This document shows positions 11,115 through 22,309 of a stretch of 64,000 bases of DNA, piece by piece; position 1 is the first letter of the stretch; every line of letters starts with the position of its first letter. The stretch spans positions 1 through 64,000 of the forward strand of contig NW_026647185.1 in assembly GCF_950295315.1 (NCBI RefSeq). Reading direction: 5' to 3'. The notes below the pieces were generated by a model. It made no database searches and had not been told where the DNA came from. It saw only the letters and a program-made list of their open reading frames with translations. The translations under genes and the position numbers were made by a program. The DNA comes from Erinaceus europaeus (Eukaryota; Chordata; Mammalia; Eulipotyphla; Erinaceidae).

Positions 11115-11255
11115 TGGGGGGCTGGGGGTGGTGCACCTGGTTAAACGCATGTATTATAATGCAGGTGTCACTCTATCATTCCCTTTCTAGCACCCCTTTG
11201 CTCTTGACTTCTGACTGTCTCTATCCAATAAAGATAATTAAAAAATAATTTAAAA
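11115..11255 (+). repeat. SINE family B fragment
   Basis: GGTGCACCTGGTTAAACGCA, then a shortened body and CTGTCTCTATCCAATAAAG with an A-rich tail. Confidence 0.65.
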
Positions 11256-11264
11256 ATAAACTCT

Positions 11265-11850
11265 TAGGAATACTGAAGGTGGGGTGTGAGACAGCACAAA
11301 AGCTGAGCTGAGATGACCAGGCCTGAGTCCCTGTAGTGTTGTAGAGTGAAGACCTTGTATGTGGGAGGCTCTAGATTACATACTGGAATTTCACAGAATG
11401 GAGGACACAGCTCTATAGCCTGTCACTCCCCTACTCTCACAACCATAGGACAGGATACTGGAAGGGGGCCTAATGGAAAAAGCAGACCAGGGGCTCCAGC
11501 CTGAGGCCTCTATTCCATGGTCATCCCCTTTCCCGCCATGATCACAGTGGTACCCTTAGGAGTCTGCCCTTGGGGGGGTGAGCGTGGGCACAACAGACGG
11601 CCACCTCCCAGCACCAGGAGCTGGAGCATTTAATCCCAAACTTCAAGCAGCTGGGCAGAAGCCAGGCAGATGAGGCTTCACCTAGGCCAGGGCAGTCTCC
11701 CTAATCCTAGGGCAGTTATAATGCCCCAGCCCTCTGGAGGCACATCAAGGCCACAGAAACTTGGTGGGGCTGCGGGTGGGGAATTGGGGAGGGTGGTGGA
11801 GGTTAAGCATGATGGCTGCTCATAGGACTGACTGCCTGTTGTGAAAGATC
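11265..11850. repeat. GC-rich duplicon, copy 1
   Basis: Collinear with 39,550-40,140: shared CTTAGGAA, GACAGCA, GATGACCAGGCCTGA, GGGAGGCTCTAGATTACATA, ACAGGA and CAGCACC segments, in order. It lacks most of the CpG-rich block found in the 40-kb copy, so it may be an older, eroded or truncated version. Confidence 0.75.
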
Positions 11851-12029
11851 CATATGGCTGGCCTGTCTCTTTGGTTCCACCCAAGGCAGAGGTGCACCAT
11901 GGAGGACTACGGGTCCACACAGTCCAGAGAGATGCTCTGTCTCTCTTCACCTTTGTCTCATTCATATATAAGGGAATGCTCTTTGCAAATGTACATATCA
12001 TGATAGCTCTGAAACCTCTCTCAGTGTGT

Positions 12030-12300
12030 TAGGGACTGGGCTTGATCCTGGGTTGTGTACATAAGGCAAGTTCACTGTGATGTGTGCATTTCCCTCTGCA
12101 CAAGTGCTTTTGCATGAATGAATGGCACACTGGATTCACAAGACTTTCTTTCCCTAGTCACTGCCCAACTTGGCTCTTCCCATGTCTGCTTTCTCTGATA
12201 ACATTCCACTGGAATTTGCAGAATAGGAGCACTACTGTATTCTGCTGTGTGCCCACAAGGTGGCAGCATTGTCCAGAAGGCAGGCCTCAGAAAACAGCCC
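12030..12300 (-). repeat. Cassette downstream half, inverted copy
   Basis: On the plus strand: TGAATGAATGGCACACTGGA, AGCACTACTGTATTCTGCTG and a CTCF-like site. This is the reverse complement of the 47.8-48.0-kb segment and is collinear with 29,080-29,360 and 43,180-43,745. Confidence 0.75.
12253..12266 (+). promoter_or_regulatory. CTCF-like site, inverted cassette
   Basis: CCACAAGGTGGCAG on the plus strand, followed by CATTGTCC. Orientation is opposite to the sites at 4-10 kb. Confidence 0.5.
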
Positions 12301-12309
12301 AGAAATGAG

Positions 12310-12925
12310 ACCAGACAAGCGCTAAGGGGTGCATGTTTGGAGATACACACCAATCAGAGTCCAGCAAAGGCGCTTCTGAGGCAAGCCTTAAAGACACTGC
12401 CAAAGGAGCATGAAGGGAGGGCTGGGTAGGCTGTCATTGAGATTTCTGACCTATCATGAACCAAGAGTACTCACCTTCATAGACTGCCCCTAAGGATTGG
12501 CCAATCAGGACAGGCAGTGGTCCTGGGGTGGCGCTCAGAGAGAAGCTGGCCAATGAGAGCACAGGTTACTACTCTAGGGGGGGCTTTCTCTAAAACACAG
12601 CCAATCAAAGTCAAGCAGAAGTGCTGGGGGTATCCTCAGAGTCCTAACAAGGAGCTTCAGGGAAAGGCACCATAGATGGTCATGGTATTAGCTGCGAATC
12701 ACCCAGTAAGAGCACAGACCCTCCCAGTACCTAGGTGGAACCAGACAGTCCTTAGCAATGAGAGTAAAGGAAGGGCAAGGGTGCATTGTCACCAGTCCCT
12801 AGCCATGTTGAGGGCTGGCTGAAGTTCAGGAGCTGTCACGGGGGAAGTGAGCCCTTTCCAGATGAATGGCAGTAGGCTTCTTGGAAGTGTGTCAGAGACT
12901 GGCAGTGCTGCCTTTCCTGTGGAAG
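12310..12925 (-). repeat. ~50-bp-period CCAAT array (inverted ATTGG array)
   Basis: CCAAT or a variant occurs at 12,350, 12,501, 12,550, 12,601 and about 12,755 (GCAAT), most steps being about 50 or multiples of it. The same sequence lies at 44,100-44,700. Confidence 0.65.
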
Positions 12926-12959
12926 TAGGGCTGTTCTAGGGGCCTCTCTGCTCTGTTAT

Positions 12960-13228
12960 CTTTTTTTTTCCTCCTCCAGGGTTATTGCTGGGCTCAGTGC
13001 CTGCACCATAAATCCACCGCTCCTGGAGGCCATTTGTTGTGGTTATTATTATTGCCCTCGTAAACACAATTCGTTGTTGGATAGAACAGAGAGAAATGGA
13101 GAGAGACGGGGAAGACATAGAAGGGGAGAGAAAGATAGACACCTGCAGATGTGCTTCACCGCCTGTGAAGTGACTCCCCTGCAGGTGGGGAGCTGAGGGC
13201 TCGAACCAGGATCCTTACACCTAACTAA
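12960..13228 (-). repeat. SINE family A, long variant, 5'-truncated
   Basis: Minus orientation, with an extra internal segment near the tail (CCTCCAGGGTTATTGCTGGG) that also occurs in the copies at 18,238, 26,830 and 36,315. That segment marks a second subfamily. The tRNA-like head is cut off near 13,228. Confidence 0.8.
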
Positions 13229-13276
13229 ATTGTAAAAACTAAAAAAGGGTCAGAGTTATGACACATCCAGCCTAAA

Positions 13277-13372
13277 CCCTAGCCCTAACCTTAACATCCC
13301 TAACAACCATTAAGCTAGCAACCCTAACCCCAACCCTAACCCTAATTTCTAACCCTAAACTGCAAATATCCT
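13277..13372. repeat. Interstitial telomeric sequence
   Basis: Degenerate CCCTAA tract (CCTAGCCCTAACC, then ACCCTAACCCCAACCCTAAC, then TAACCCTAAACTG) in the same orientation as the telomere at position 1. It lies about 0.9 kb before the second copy of the terminal duplicon. Confidence 0.85.
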
Positions 13373-13379
13373 AAACTCA

Positions 13380-14268
13380 ATATTTTTTTCTGTTCTCTGG
13401 TGCATTCTGCTAAATGTCCACAAGAGGGCGACAGAACACCACTATTCTGTACATTTAAACATGTTAATTTCACAGGTTACGTACACAGTTATTATATGTA
13501 TGAAATGTGTGAAGGTGGTTGCTGAAAGTGATCAAGCGCTGAGGCTCTGACAACAGCACAAGAGTGATAAGGGGAGTGATAAAGACACTGAAGACCTACT
13601 CTAACACTCATATAAAGCTTCTCTAACCAAACACAACCATATGTTTTGGTTGGGTGCGTGTGGAAATGGCTATATGCACTGAACTCACAGATTATATTTG
13701 TGCTATATATGGGGTGAACAATCTGTTTGCAATAGCCTTGATGCCAATACTTTGAGTCAGATAATATTTTTGTGGCAGGGAGGGCTAAAACTGAGAGGAC
13801 TCACATGTGCAACATGAAAGCTCTTGGGTGTTTAAAAAAATTCTATCAGGAATTAAGAGGAAAAGAGATTTGAGACAAGTATTTGTATGAGAGACAGCCA
13901 AACATATAACCACCATCAGGGTTATAAGTAGTATTTGAATACTGGCTTGAACATTCATCTGAACTTAACCTCTAATGCAAACTCTTCAAATTCAAACTCA
14001 GACATATTCCCTTATCTACACACATACTTTCTAAAAACAAGTTTCTAACTCACAGAATGTGTGCTTGTAGACCTCTAAAGTTGAGATGACATAGAATATA
14101 AAGCCTGATGCCACAAGAGGAAATTACAGGGCCCATAACTGCTACCATCTGTGTGCCAAATAATTTTGGTTAACACTTCCAGAAAGAGAGAAAAGTTAGT
14201 GGAAGATAACTAGAAGGCTGTGAGCCCCAGTTCAAACTTAAAACCTAAAACTAACCATACACCTGTTT
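13380..14268. other. Single-copy-looking spacer
   Basis: No repeat partner noticed in the window except an isolated CTCF-like site at its left end. No credible coding frame. Confidence 0.5.
13418..13431 (+). promoter_or_regulatory. CTCF-like site beside the interstitial telomere tract
   Basis: CCACAAGAGGGCGA. The GAGGGCG form is close to strong CTCF cores. It lies 46 bases from the internal telomere tract. Confidence 0.5.
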
Positions 14269-14436
14269 AACTCTCTCAACTATTCTCACTACTCCTTACC
14301 TTTTTTTGATGAGGTCCGAAGTTTTTTTTTTCTGTGCCTGAAAGGAGCAGCACCTACCTTCACAATGGTTTTAGGAATTCAGATCCTGTTGAAAAACAAG
14401 ATACAATACCCACCCTAGATGAGTGTATTGTAGCTC

Positions 14437-14463
14437 AGTGTGTGTGTGTGTCTGTGTGTCTGT

Positions 14464-14504
<41 letters not shown>

Positions 14505-14521
14505 TGTGTGTCTGTGTGTCA
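14437..14521. repeat. (TG)n microsatellite
   Basis: TG dinucleotides with TCTG interruptions. In the telomere-adjacent copy (about 520-540) the tract is only a few repeats, so it expanded after duplication or shrank there. Confidence 0.9.
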
Positions 14522-15165
14522 GGTGATTATGTCTCTGTGTTAAGGGATTCATTATTACCAAATAATGCTCACCACACATTACCAAAAAGTAGTAAGTTTG
14601 GGTGGTAGCTCACTTGCAAAAATGCAGGCTACATGTGTAAGTAATGAACTTTGAGGCACAGTCCCAAATAAAGGGGGTTGCTTTGTGAGTTCTTGAGGAG
14701 TGCTAGTTGGTTCCATTCTTTGCCTCTCAAACACTCTCAAAAAAGGAAGAAAAAAATAAAAAATGGCTATTATGAGCACTGACATTGCTTCAGAATGTGA
14801 GTTCCATCAATAAACCTGTTACAAAAAATAACAAAATATGTTACAGTACTTAGGGAGAAAACTGGTAGAGCAGCAAACTGTTATGTCCATTTCTGCTGCC
14901 TCATGAGAAATACAAAAGAAGTTGATTAAAATGTTTTCTAAAGGGTAGTATTATCTCTACAGATATCTCTAATAGTGATGTAATTTATGTAAACAGAGAT
15001 AAGATTGGAATCTTGTCATTTTGGGGGTAAAGGATAAAATGGGGCAGAAAATGTAAGTCATGTTTCCATGTCGCTATGGTGAATATCTAAATGCTCCCGT
15101 AGTCTACTTGAATCTATTACAGTTTGAGGATTCAGATTAGAACAGGTCATTATAACAAAACATTG

Positions 15166-15390
15166 TTAAACTGCAACAATAGAAAAATATTTGAAACATA
15201 AAAAAAGCAGTCGAACTAACAATGCAAACCACAGTACCCTCACAACAAAGCCAATGAAAATAAACTTCATGGCCTTATGAGTTAAATATTTCAAAACTAT
15301 GAAAGAGAATAATCTTAAAATATGGAATCTTACAGCCTTATCACCTAGCAAGATACAAGAAAAAGGAAGTAGATAGCCTAAACACACCAA
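15166..15390 (-). pseudogene. Possible V1R-like relic, copy 2
   Basis: A 74-codon hydrophobic minus-strand frame parallel to the one at 1,165-1,404. Shared residues fall in the same predicted membrane segments while flanks differ. Ends and following stops differ between copies, as expected of a decaying pseudogene. Confidence 0.33.
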
Positions 15391-15559
15391 TCACAACTGC
15401 AAAAATGGATATAGTCATCAAGCTTTGGCAAGATTCAGCACTCAACGTGAAAAGGAACTGAAACCATTAGCCTAAAGTCTTTAACTCTCACCATTACTAT
15501 TCTCCATAGCCCTGATAAGACTTCAACAGTACAATCATGCAAGCCGGCCTATCAAAGAA

Positions 15560-16262
15560 AGTAATATTCCTTGGCTGGAATCTGATTTGCAATTAAAAGG
15601 AAGCATGCTCAACAACGGGCACCTCTGGGTTTCCATTAGTGGGCTTCCTTCAAAATGCCTACCCACTGTTAACTGCCCAGTAACTATAGGTCAGAGACTT
15701 AGGACATGCCTAGAATGCCTGCCATCAATCTCATTGGCCATTGTCCTTGGACATGCCCAGGAGGATCAGTTATTAATTATAATTATATCAGCCTAGTTAT
15801 AGATTGGCAAGTGGTGTTGAGAACTGCCACCAGACCTCCTGGCTCACATGACAGCCTCTTAAAGACCTGCCCATGAGCCCCTTCTAGTGAAATCAGATTG
15901 GGCTGGGTTCAAGACAAGTCACCAAAACCCCATTTCTGGGCTCCGATTGCTAGGCAACTTTCTGAGGACTGCCCTCTAGTAGGCCAGTTCTTAAGGTATG
16001 CCCATAATGTCATCACTCCCTCTGGGGCACCACTAGCTGCTCATTGGACAGCATCCATGTGGCCCACCTGCAAAGCAATTCAGCTGGAGCCTGATAGGAT
16101 GCCTTATCAAGGGATTCCTCCCCAGAACAGGCAACTGGGCTCTCATTGACAGGATGCTCCCTGAAGCCCACCCTCACAACACTGCCTGTGCTGATAGACT
16201 TCCTTGTGCCAAGTCACTGAAGGTCACTGCTCCTGTTCTTTGATTGGCCAGCAGTCTAGAGG
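15560..16262 (+). repeat. ATTGG array, cassette 3, part 1
   Basis: Joins the duplicon abruptly at about 15,570, at the equivalent of 8,425. Cores include CATTGGCCATTG, GATTGGCAAG, GATTGGGCTG, CTCATTGGACAG and GATTGGCCAGCAG. Interrupted by the LTR that follows. Confidence 0.7.
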
Positions 16263-16703
16263 TGTTGGTATGCATGAGACCCCTTCTGTTTCATTGGGTT
16301 TAAATCCCCCCTGCTTAACACTATTCTATTTACATAACCACTTCATTCTATTTACATAACCACTGTTAACAAGTTCCACCCACCCTCCAGGGCATTTGTG
16401 GTTCAGTGATAGGATTCTTACCTAATCTGCCCCCTCTCTGTCACACTCTGATTTTCAGTCACTTTTCTCTCCACCCTCTCTATGTCACATCCTGTTTCCA
16501 CCTTACTTGGCAAGTATATATAAAGACAGCATTGTGAGTTTTACAGTACTTGAGTTTAGCTTAGCTCATCATAGATTGTGCTGCGTCCTGCATGAATAAA
16601 GAGATACTGCCTACAGCTCAACCATAAGTCCCTGGTCATCTGTTATCCGCCCGTGAAGCCATCCCGGCGAAAACAACATAACCCATCGAAAACAACAGAG
16701 AGG
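16258..16703 (+). repeat. Solo LTR of an ERV (class II-like)
   Basis: Inserted in cassette 3 within a site that reads AGAGGTACGCCC when empty (compare 9,068). LTR about 16,263-16,697: starts TGTTGGTATGC, TATA-like AAGTATATATAAAG, poly(A) signal GCATGAATAAAGAG, ends AAAACAACA. The direct repeat is AGAGG (a 6-base version has one mismatch). No internal retroviral sequence remains. Confidence 0.85.
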
Positions 16704-16965
16704 TACGCCCAGACAGCACTCAACTCTTGCTCATTAATGTCAGTCCCAAGGACCTCCTGCTGTATGCTGACTGGCCTATTTCTGCAAACACAACACCCAC
16801 AACTCCTATATAGGCTCATATTGCTGCACTGTTTTCTGAGGCCGCTCCTCTACATAGTGCCTATGCTCTGATAGGCCAGGCTCTTTGGACATGCCCAGAG
16901 ACCAAGCTGGCACTACACTTGGCCACTGATTCTAGGGCACTTACCCTATGCCTCAGCATCACACT
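16698..16965 (+). repeat. ATTGG array, cassette 3, part 2
   Basis: Resumes at GAGGTACGCCCAGACAGC and continues collinear with 9,070-9,325; cores here are more decayed (CATTAATG, GACTGG, GATAGG). Confidence 0.7.
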
Positions 16966-17560
16966 TCTTTTGTCCCCTTGTGGACACTCAGCACAGTGCA
17001 GCTGAGCATGGGAATTCACAAGCCCTCAATGGAGTCTTACTAGAAAGAGAAACTCCATACACTTTGAAAGCCAAATGGGAAAGCCCTACACACTAGAGGA
17101 AAGAACAGATGTCATATGGGAGCCTATGTGCAATACAAACCTTGACATCCATGGGGCAAAAAGCCTGAGCTCTCCTCATTCTGTAAAATCTCTACACAAA
17201 ATTATGTGCCTAGCTGCCACATTGTGGACACACAGCAGAATGCAGCTGAGCTCCCCCCATGGCATGCTCAATTGAGCCTTCACAGAAAACTACATAAAGC
17301 ATGGGAATGGGAAGAAGAAAGGTGCAGATCTCTTTGGAGAAGAAACAGTATCCAGAATCCAATACCATTCATCTATGCAAAAGCACTTGTGAGAGTGAAC
17401 TGCCTTTGCCATGGCACAACCCAGGTTCAAGGCCAGTCCCTAAGACACTGAAACAGGCTTTTGTACTGTGGGATACTTCTCTGTATCTCTCTATCTCTCT
17501 CTGTTTCTGCCTATCATACTCTGATTTTCTGATTTTCTCTCCTTAATGTAAATGAAATAT
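16966..17560 (+). repeat. Cassette 3 downstream half
   Basis: First site decayed (GTCCCCTTGTGG near 16,979), second at 17,214 with one further change, then CAAAAGCACTTGTGA. The spacing between the two remnants is about 245 bases, as elsewhere. Confidence 0.75.
17214..17227 (-). promoter_or_regulatory. CTCF-like site, weakened
   Basis: CTGCCACATTGTGG: one base poorer than the common CTGCCACCTTGTGG. Confidence 0.35.
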
Positions 17561-17590
17561 TAAATTTTTCCATATAAGAATGGAATTTTA

Positions 17591-17787
17591 GGGGAGTTGG
17601 GTGGTAGTGCAGCGGGTTGGGCACAGGTGGTGCAAAGGACCTGCATAAGGAATGTGGTTCGAGACCATGGCTACCCATCTGCAGGAGTCGCCGCAGGTCT
17701 CTGCCTCTCTCTCCCTGTCTTCACCTCCTCTCTGTATTCTCTCAGCCCTATCCAACAAGAACAACAACAACTTCAAGAACGATAAAG
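17591..17787 (+). repeat. SINE family A, internally shortened
   Basis: GGGGAGTTGGGTGGTAGTGC head and GGTTCGAGACC. The middle is shortened and it ends AACAACAACAACTTCAAGAAC, directly abutting the next SINE. Confidence 0.8.
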
Positions 17788-17788
17788 A

Positions 17789-18055
17789 GGGAGTCGGGCT
17801 GTAGAGCAGAGGGTTAAGTGCAGGTGGCGCAAAGCACAAGGACCGGCATAAGGATCCTGGTTCGAGCCCCGGCTCCCCACCTGCAGGGGAGTTGCTTCAC
17901 AGGCGGTGAAGCAGGTCTGCAGGTGTCTATCTTTCTCTCCTCCTCTCTGTCTTCCCCTCCTCTCTCCATTTCTCTGTCCTATCCAACAACGACAACAACA
18001 ATAATAACTACAACATTAAAACAAGAGCAACAAAGGGAATAAATAAAATAAATAT
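17789..18055 (+). repeat. SINE family A, near consensus
   Basis: One of the best-preserved copies: GGAGTCGGGCTGTAGAGCA head, GGTTCGAGCCCC box B, GGCGGTGAAGCAGGTCTGCA, CAACAACGACAACAACAATA and an AATAAATAAAATAAA tail. Confidence 0.9.
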
Positions 18056-18237
18056 TTGAAAAAAAGTAGGGGACTTTGATCAGGTCCCTCTAAAAAAAAA
18101 AAAAGAACAAGGGAAACAAAAAGTAAATATATATTTTTTAAAAAACAATGGAACTTTAGGGACAGGGGCACTGTTGCAGCTGGCTAAGGTAACATAGAAT
18201 GATGCACAGGGTACAGAGTAGAAAATGCAACTTCTTG

Positions 18238-18518
18238 GGTGTTGGGCTGTAGTGCAATGGGTTTAGTACATACAGCCTAAAGTGCAGAGTCCGGCCTAAG
18301 GATCCCGTTTTCAGCCCCCTGCTCCGTACCTGCAAGGTGTTGCTACTTTCTCTCACCCAGTTTTCATTTCTCTTTCCTATCCATGACAACCACATGAATA
18401 ACAATAATAACCACAAAAATTATTTCTAAAAAAGGGCAACAAAAATAGGGGGAATAGCCTCCAGGAGCAGTAGATTCAAGATGCAGTCACCAAGAGCCAG
18501 CAATTCTAGAGGAAAAAA
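18238..18518 (+). repeat. SINE family A, long variant, diverged
   Basis: GTTGGGCTGTAGTGCAATGG head, shortened body, then the tail segment GCCTCCAGGAGCAGT also found at 26,912 and 36,572. Confidence 0.7.
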
Positions 18519-18524
18519 TGCACC

Positions 18525-18700
18525 TTACACAGCCTATAATGATCCTGGATCCATATTCTAAGTGGGATAAAATAGAAAAGCTAGCAAGGGTGGGGATGGA
18601 ATACTGAGTTCTGATGTTGGGAATTGTGTTGAATTAAATCCCTCTCATCCTATGTTCTGGCCAATATTTCCCCTTTATAAGTAAAAATTTAAAAAAGAAG
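18525..18700 (+). repeat. L1 3'-end remnant (tentative)
   Basis: GGATCC, AGTGGGATAAA, GTTGGGAATTGTGTTGAA and CCAATATTTCCCCTTTATAA in that order recall a common mammalian L1 3' UTR tail; recalled, not compared. Confidence 0.4.
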
Positions 18701-19420
18701 TCATAACATTTATACCAACACTTCTGCAAATGTCATTTCCCCCTAAGCATGATCAACCCACAGCAATGGCAAATTACATAAAACAGACTATATAAAAAGC
18801 AGTTATGTTGATCAACCACAGTTAACATCATCTAATATAAGAAACTTGTTTGAAAGGAAAACCAGGCATGCATAATAAGTTATTTCATGTAAACACATTA
18901 GCAAAGACACAGTGAAACATAGTCCAGAATGACAAAACACTTTCACAATTAAATTCTTATCAATAACCTCGAAATCAAAAAAAAGGCCAGAGACATTTTT
19001 TTAAAAATATTTATTGATGTGGTGTAGTGCAGGTTAGGATGATACTTGGAAGACAATAGAACAGGTATGCATGAGGTTCTGAAACTGATAGAGAACTACA
19101 ATGATATTCTGTTTTTTTCAGAGAGGTAAGCAGAAAGAAAATCCAGAGTATGACCCCGAATGACTAGTGAAGGATTGAACTTTCAACCTCATAAAGACAA
19201 CTACTATACTCAATTTGAAAGACACACACCTTTTGATACATGAATTAGTTTTGTGTAAAACAGTTTTGTAGGCCATATCAGGAGAATTTAATGAAGTAGC
19301 ACTGCAGGTATCTCTGAATCTCCCTATCCCAACCTCCCTATTCTTCTTAATATCTCAGCATCAAATGATAAATAAAGAGAACATTTTAAATAGCAGACAT
19401 TATAAATAAGAAAGGTATGG
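18700..19420. other. AT-rich sequence with no recognised feature
   Basis: No coding frame, no RNA gene and no partner noticed elsewhere in the window. Confidence 0.5.
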
Positions 19421-19612
19421 GGGTATTTGGTGCAAGACCTGGTTATGTACACACATTACAGTGATCAAGAACCCAGTAAAATACCATGGTCCCCACTAGC
19501 AGGGGAGGAGCTTCATGCATGTGGAAGAAGGGCTCTAGGTATGTGTCATTTCTATCCACACTCCCCTATCAACTTCTTACTCTCATATAATACATAAAAC
19601 AGTTTTTTTAAA
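19420..19612 (+). repeat. SINE family B, diverged
   Basis: ACACACATTACAGTGATCAAGA, CATGGTCCCCACTAGCAGG, GGAGGAGCTTCATGCATGTGG and a TACATAAAACAG tail. Confidence 0.6.
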
Positions 19613-19623
19613 TAAAAATGAAA

Positions 19624-19885
19624 GGGAGTGGGGCGTTAGCACAGCAGGTTAACTGCAGGTGGCACAAAGTACAAGGACTGGTCTAAGGATCCCAGTTCAA
19701 GACCTCGGCTCCCCACCTACAGAGGAGTTGCCTCACAAGCAGTGAAACAGGTCTGTAGGCGTCTTTCTCTCCCCCTCTCTGTCTTCTCCTCTCTCCATTT
19801 CTGTCTGTCCTATGCAGCAATGATGACTACAACAATAAAAATAACAAAATGGAATAAATATTTTTAAAATAGATAAATAAATAAA
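19624..19885 (+). repeat. SINE family A
   Basis: GGGAGTGGGGCGTTAGCACA head, GTTCAAGACCTCGGCTCCCC, TGTCCTATGCAGCAATGATG, AATAAATATTTTTAAAATAG tail. Confidence 0.85.
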
Positions 19886-19889
19886 AACA

Positions 19890-20350
19890 AATAAAAATGA
19901 AAAAGAAATTTAAACTGCAAACCTGTAAAATGTCATATACACTGGAGGCCAAGTACAGAACAAAAATTTATAAAGGTAGTGCAATTGGAACCCTAAAGTA
20001 AATGGTACATTTTGTAATTACTGTTTACAATATTTATACACCTGCTGATTAGTGAAAAAATATACTTAGCACCTCACTACCTAATGCTATGATGTATTGC
20101 TACTGGGACCTTTTGCTTAGCAATCATCCAGGCTATGAAAGGTTTCCCCAACATTCCCTTGGTGTTTTCAGAGTGTTCTCACACCCTCGCCCAACTTTCA
20201 AAGTTCTTACCTTGTCCAGTAGTTCCATGTTGTGACAGATGAGAATTCATAAATATTGAATCCCGTGAGCCAGGACTGCATGCCAAGTCTGTAAAGAAAA
20301 GCACACAAACATAAAACATCACAGTAGCTGATAGCAATGCAAGACATGTC
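19890..20350. other. Sequence with no recognised feature
   Basis: Unremarkable mixed sequence; short minus-strand frame with no similarity I recognise. Confidence 0.5.
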
Positions 20351-20354
20351 AAAC

Positions 20355-20705
20355 TCAGTAACACACTTAGGCAGGTTTCTGTGCTGTAGTCTATCTCTCT
20401 CCCTCTCTCTCTTCCCTTCTCTTCATTGGCATGTGAGTGTGTGCTTGGGTGTGCTGTTCTATTTTTATTTCCCTTTATAAGTGGTTGGAGACTGAAAAAT
20501 TTGAAAGCATGGAGAGAAAGATATACACTTGCAGCCCTAGTCTAACATTTGTGAAGCTTTCTCCCTGAAGGTGGGGAACCTAAAACCTTGCACACCTCAA
20601 TGTGTACACTTATCCACTTATGTGAGAGATAAAAGGGGATTAAGGAAGAATACTAGTTATAGAATCTGATTTAAAAGAATCTCCCTGGGATTCAAAAACA
20701 ATCTG
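20355..20705 (+). repeat. Fragment of cassette downstream region
   Basis: CTTCATTGGCATGTGAGTGT, AATGTGTACACTTATCCACT and AGAATCTCCCTGGGATTC match 4,280-5,030 and 9,870-10,180, without the LTR. Confidence 0.7.
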
Positions 20706-20905
20706 AGGACCAGGTGGTAGCACACCTGGTTAAATGCACACATACAATGAACAAAAAGACCAAGGTTGAACATCCTGGTCTTCACCTGCAGGGGTAAAGT
20801 TTAACAAGTAGTGAAGAGGGCTGCATATGTTTCAGTCTCTTTCCACTCTCTTATTTCCTCCTTCACTCACTGTCTCTATATATGAAAAGTTAAATATTTT
20901 AAACA
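20706..20905 (+). repeat. SINE family B
   Basis: GGACCAGGTGGTAGCACACC head, TGGTTAAATGCACACATACA, TTCACCTGCAGGGGTAAAG and a TATATGAAAAGTTAAATATT tail. Occupies the place of the degenerate copy at 5,037. Confidence 0.75.
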
Positions 20906-21019
20906 GAGTGAACCCAATCTCTAATGTTAAAAAAGTATTAAAACAATTAACAATTAAAAGTATATGGCAAGAACTGGGAGAGAAATGCAATAGAATGACT
21001 ACTGAAGAAGCCTGAAGTC

Positions 21020-21287
21020 TTAGTCCCTCTCTTGTGCTTCCCTCTTGTGGACACTCAGCAGAATGCAGCTGAGCAAGAGAATTCACAAACTCCCCATGGT
21101 GAAGCCCCATCCACTTGGAAAGCCAAATTCGGAATCCCCATACCTAAGAGGAAAGAACAGATGTCTAGGGGAGTCTATGTGTAATTCAAACCTTGACATG
21201 CACCGGGGACAAATCCTGAGCTCTCACTGCACAAAATCTCTACAGTTATGTGCTTTGCTGCCTCCTTGTTGTAATAAAACAGAATGA
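21020..21287 (+). repeat. Partial cassette downstream half
   Basis: Starts at TCCCTCTTGTGGACACTCAG and runs to TTTGCTGCCTCCTTG, the position of the second CTCF-like site, which is broken here by the next SINE. Confidence 0.7.
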
Positions 21288-21425
21288 GGGGAGTCGGGCA
21301 ATAGCACAGTGGGTTAAGTGCATGTGGCGCAGAGCACAAGGACCTGTATTAGGATCCCACCTGCTACCCACCTGTAGGGGAGTCACCTCACAGGCTGTGA
21401 AGCAGATCTGCAGGTGTCTATCTGA
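21288..21425 (+). repeat. SINE family A, 3'-truncated
   Basis: GGGAGTCGGGCAATAGCACA to GCAGGTGTCTATCTGAAAAT; the pyrimidine-rich body and tail are missing. Confidence 0.8.
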
Positions 21426-21742
21426 AAATAATCTGAAATAATCTGAAAAATAAAGATATCAACATACTCAAACAGATATGTAGGATATATTCTTCACAAG
21501 CCACTGTCATTACACCAGAATAAGAGTCTTATCAAAATCCTACAGTACAATGATTTAAAATAATTAATTCTATTAATTATGTAGATTAAGAAACTTTAAA
21601 CAAAGCCCAATGTGATTTGATATACTCAGTCTTTAAATTAGAATGAAAATAGCATTGTAAAAAGATAGATGTTTTTGAAAGCAGTCTTAATATCTATTCC
21701 TGAAATCAACATCAAGTTTAGAATAATTAATTTATCTAGTAT

Positions 21743-22040
21743 TGCTTTATCATTTTTTAAAATATTTATTTTATTTATGTATTCCCTTTTATTGCCCTTG
21801 TTGTTTTATTGTTGTAGTTATTATTGTTGTTGTTGGATAGGGCAGAGAGAAATGGAGAGAGGAGGGGAAGACAGAGAGGAGGAGAGAAAGACACCTGCAC
21901 CTGCTTCACCTCCTGTGAAGCGACTCCCCTGCAGGTGGGGAGCCAGGGTTCGAACCGGGATCCTTATGCTGGTCCTTGTGCTTTGCGCCACCTGCACCTA
22001 ACCCGCTCCGCTACAGCCCGACTCCCTGCTTTATAATTTT
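21743..22040 (-). repeat. SINE family A with target duplication
   Basis: Element 21,757-22,026 in minus orientation, near consensus. Flanking near-identical 14-mers TGCTTTATCATTTT and TGCTTTATAATTTT. Absent from unit 2, so it inserted after the tandem duplication. Confidence 0.9.
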
Positions 22041-22309
22041 TATTCATTCCTTTATGGGATATAGATTACAAAAAAAACAGGGAAAGGCAAGATAGAGTAC
22101 TTCACCACTTACCATGCTCCTACTCTGCAGTTGGGGACAAGGGTTCTTGATCAGAAATCCTCAGAAATGCTAACATGTTGTCAGTGAACTGTGGCACCAC
22201 CTGTGCTCTCCCACAATGCTTTTTATTGAAACTTTATTGCAAATACCAGAAACAACTGTTTCTCACAGATATTATCAGTTAAACCCAAATAGCTAATCCC
22301 TGGCAGATC

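Larger units (their letters stand above)
14268..15415. repeat. Terminal subtelomeric duplicon, copy 2
   Basis: Matches 361-1,420 in order and orientation, diverged by substitutions and indels, and then jumps to the equivalent of 1,755-1,880. Confidence 0.85.

Noticed and set aside
12241..12925. Possible bidirectional host-gene promoter because of many CCAAT boxes
   Set aside because: No CpG island, no exon-like frame on either side, and the block is a decayed inverted copy of a repeated cassette.
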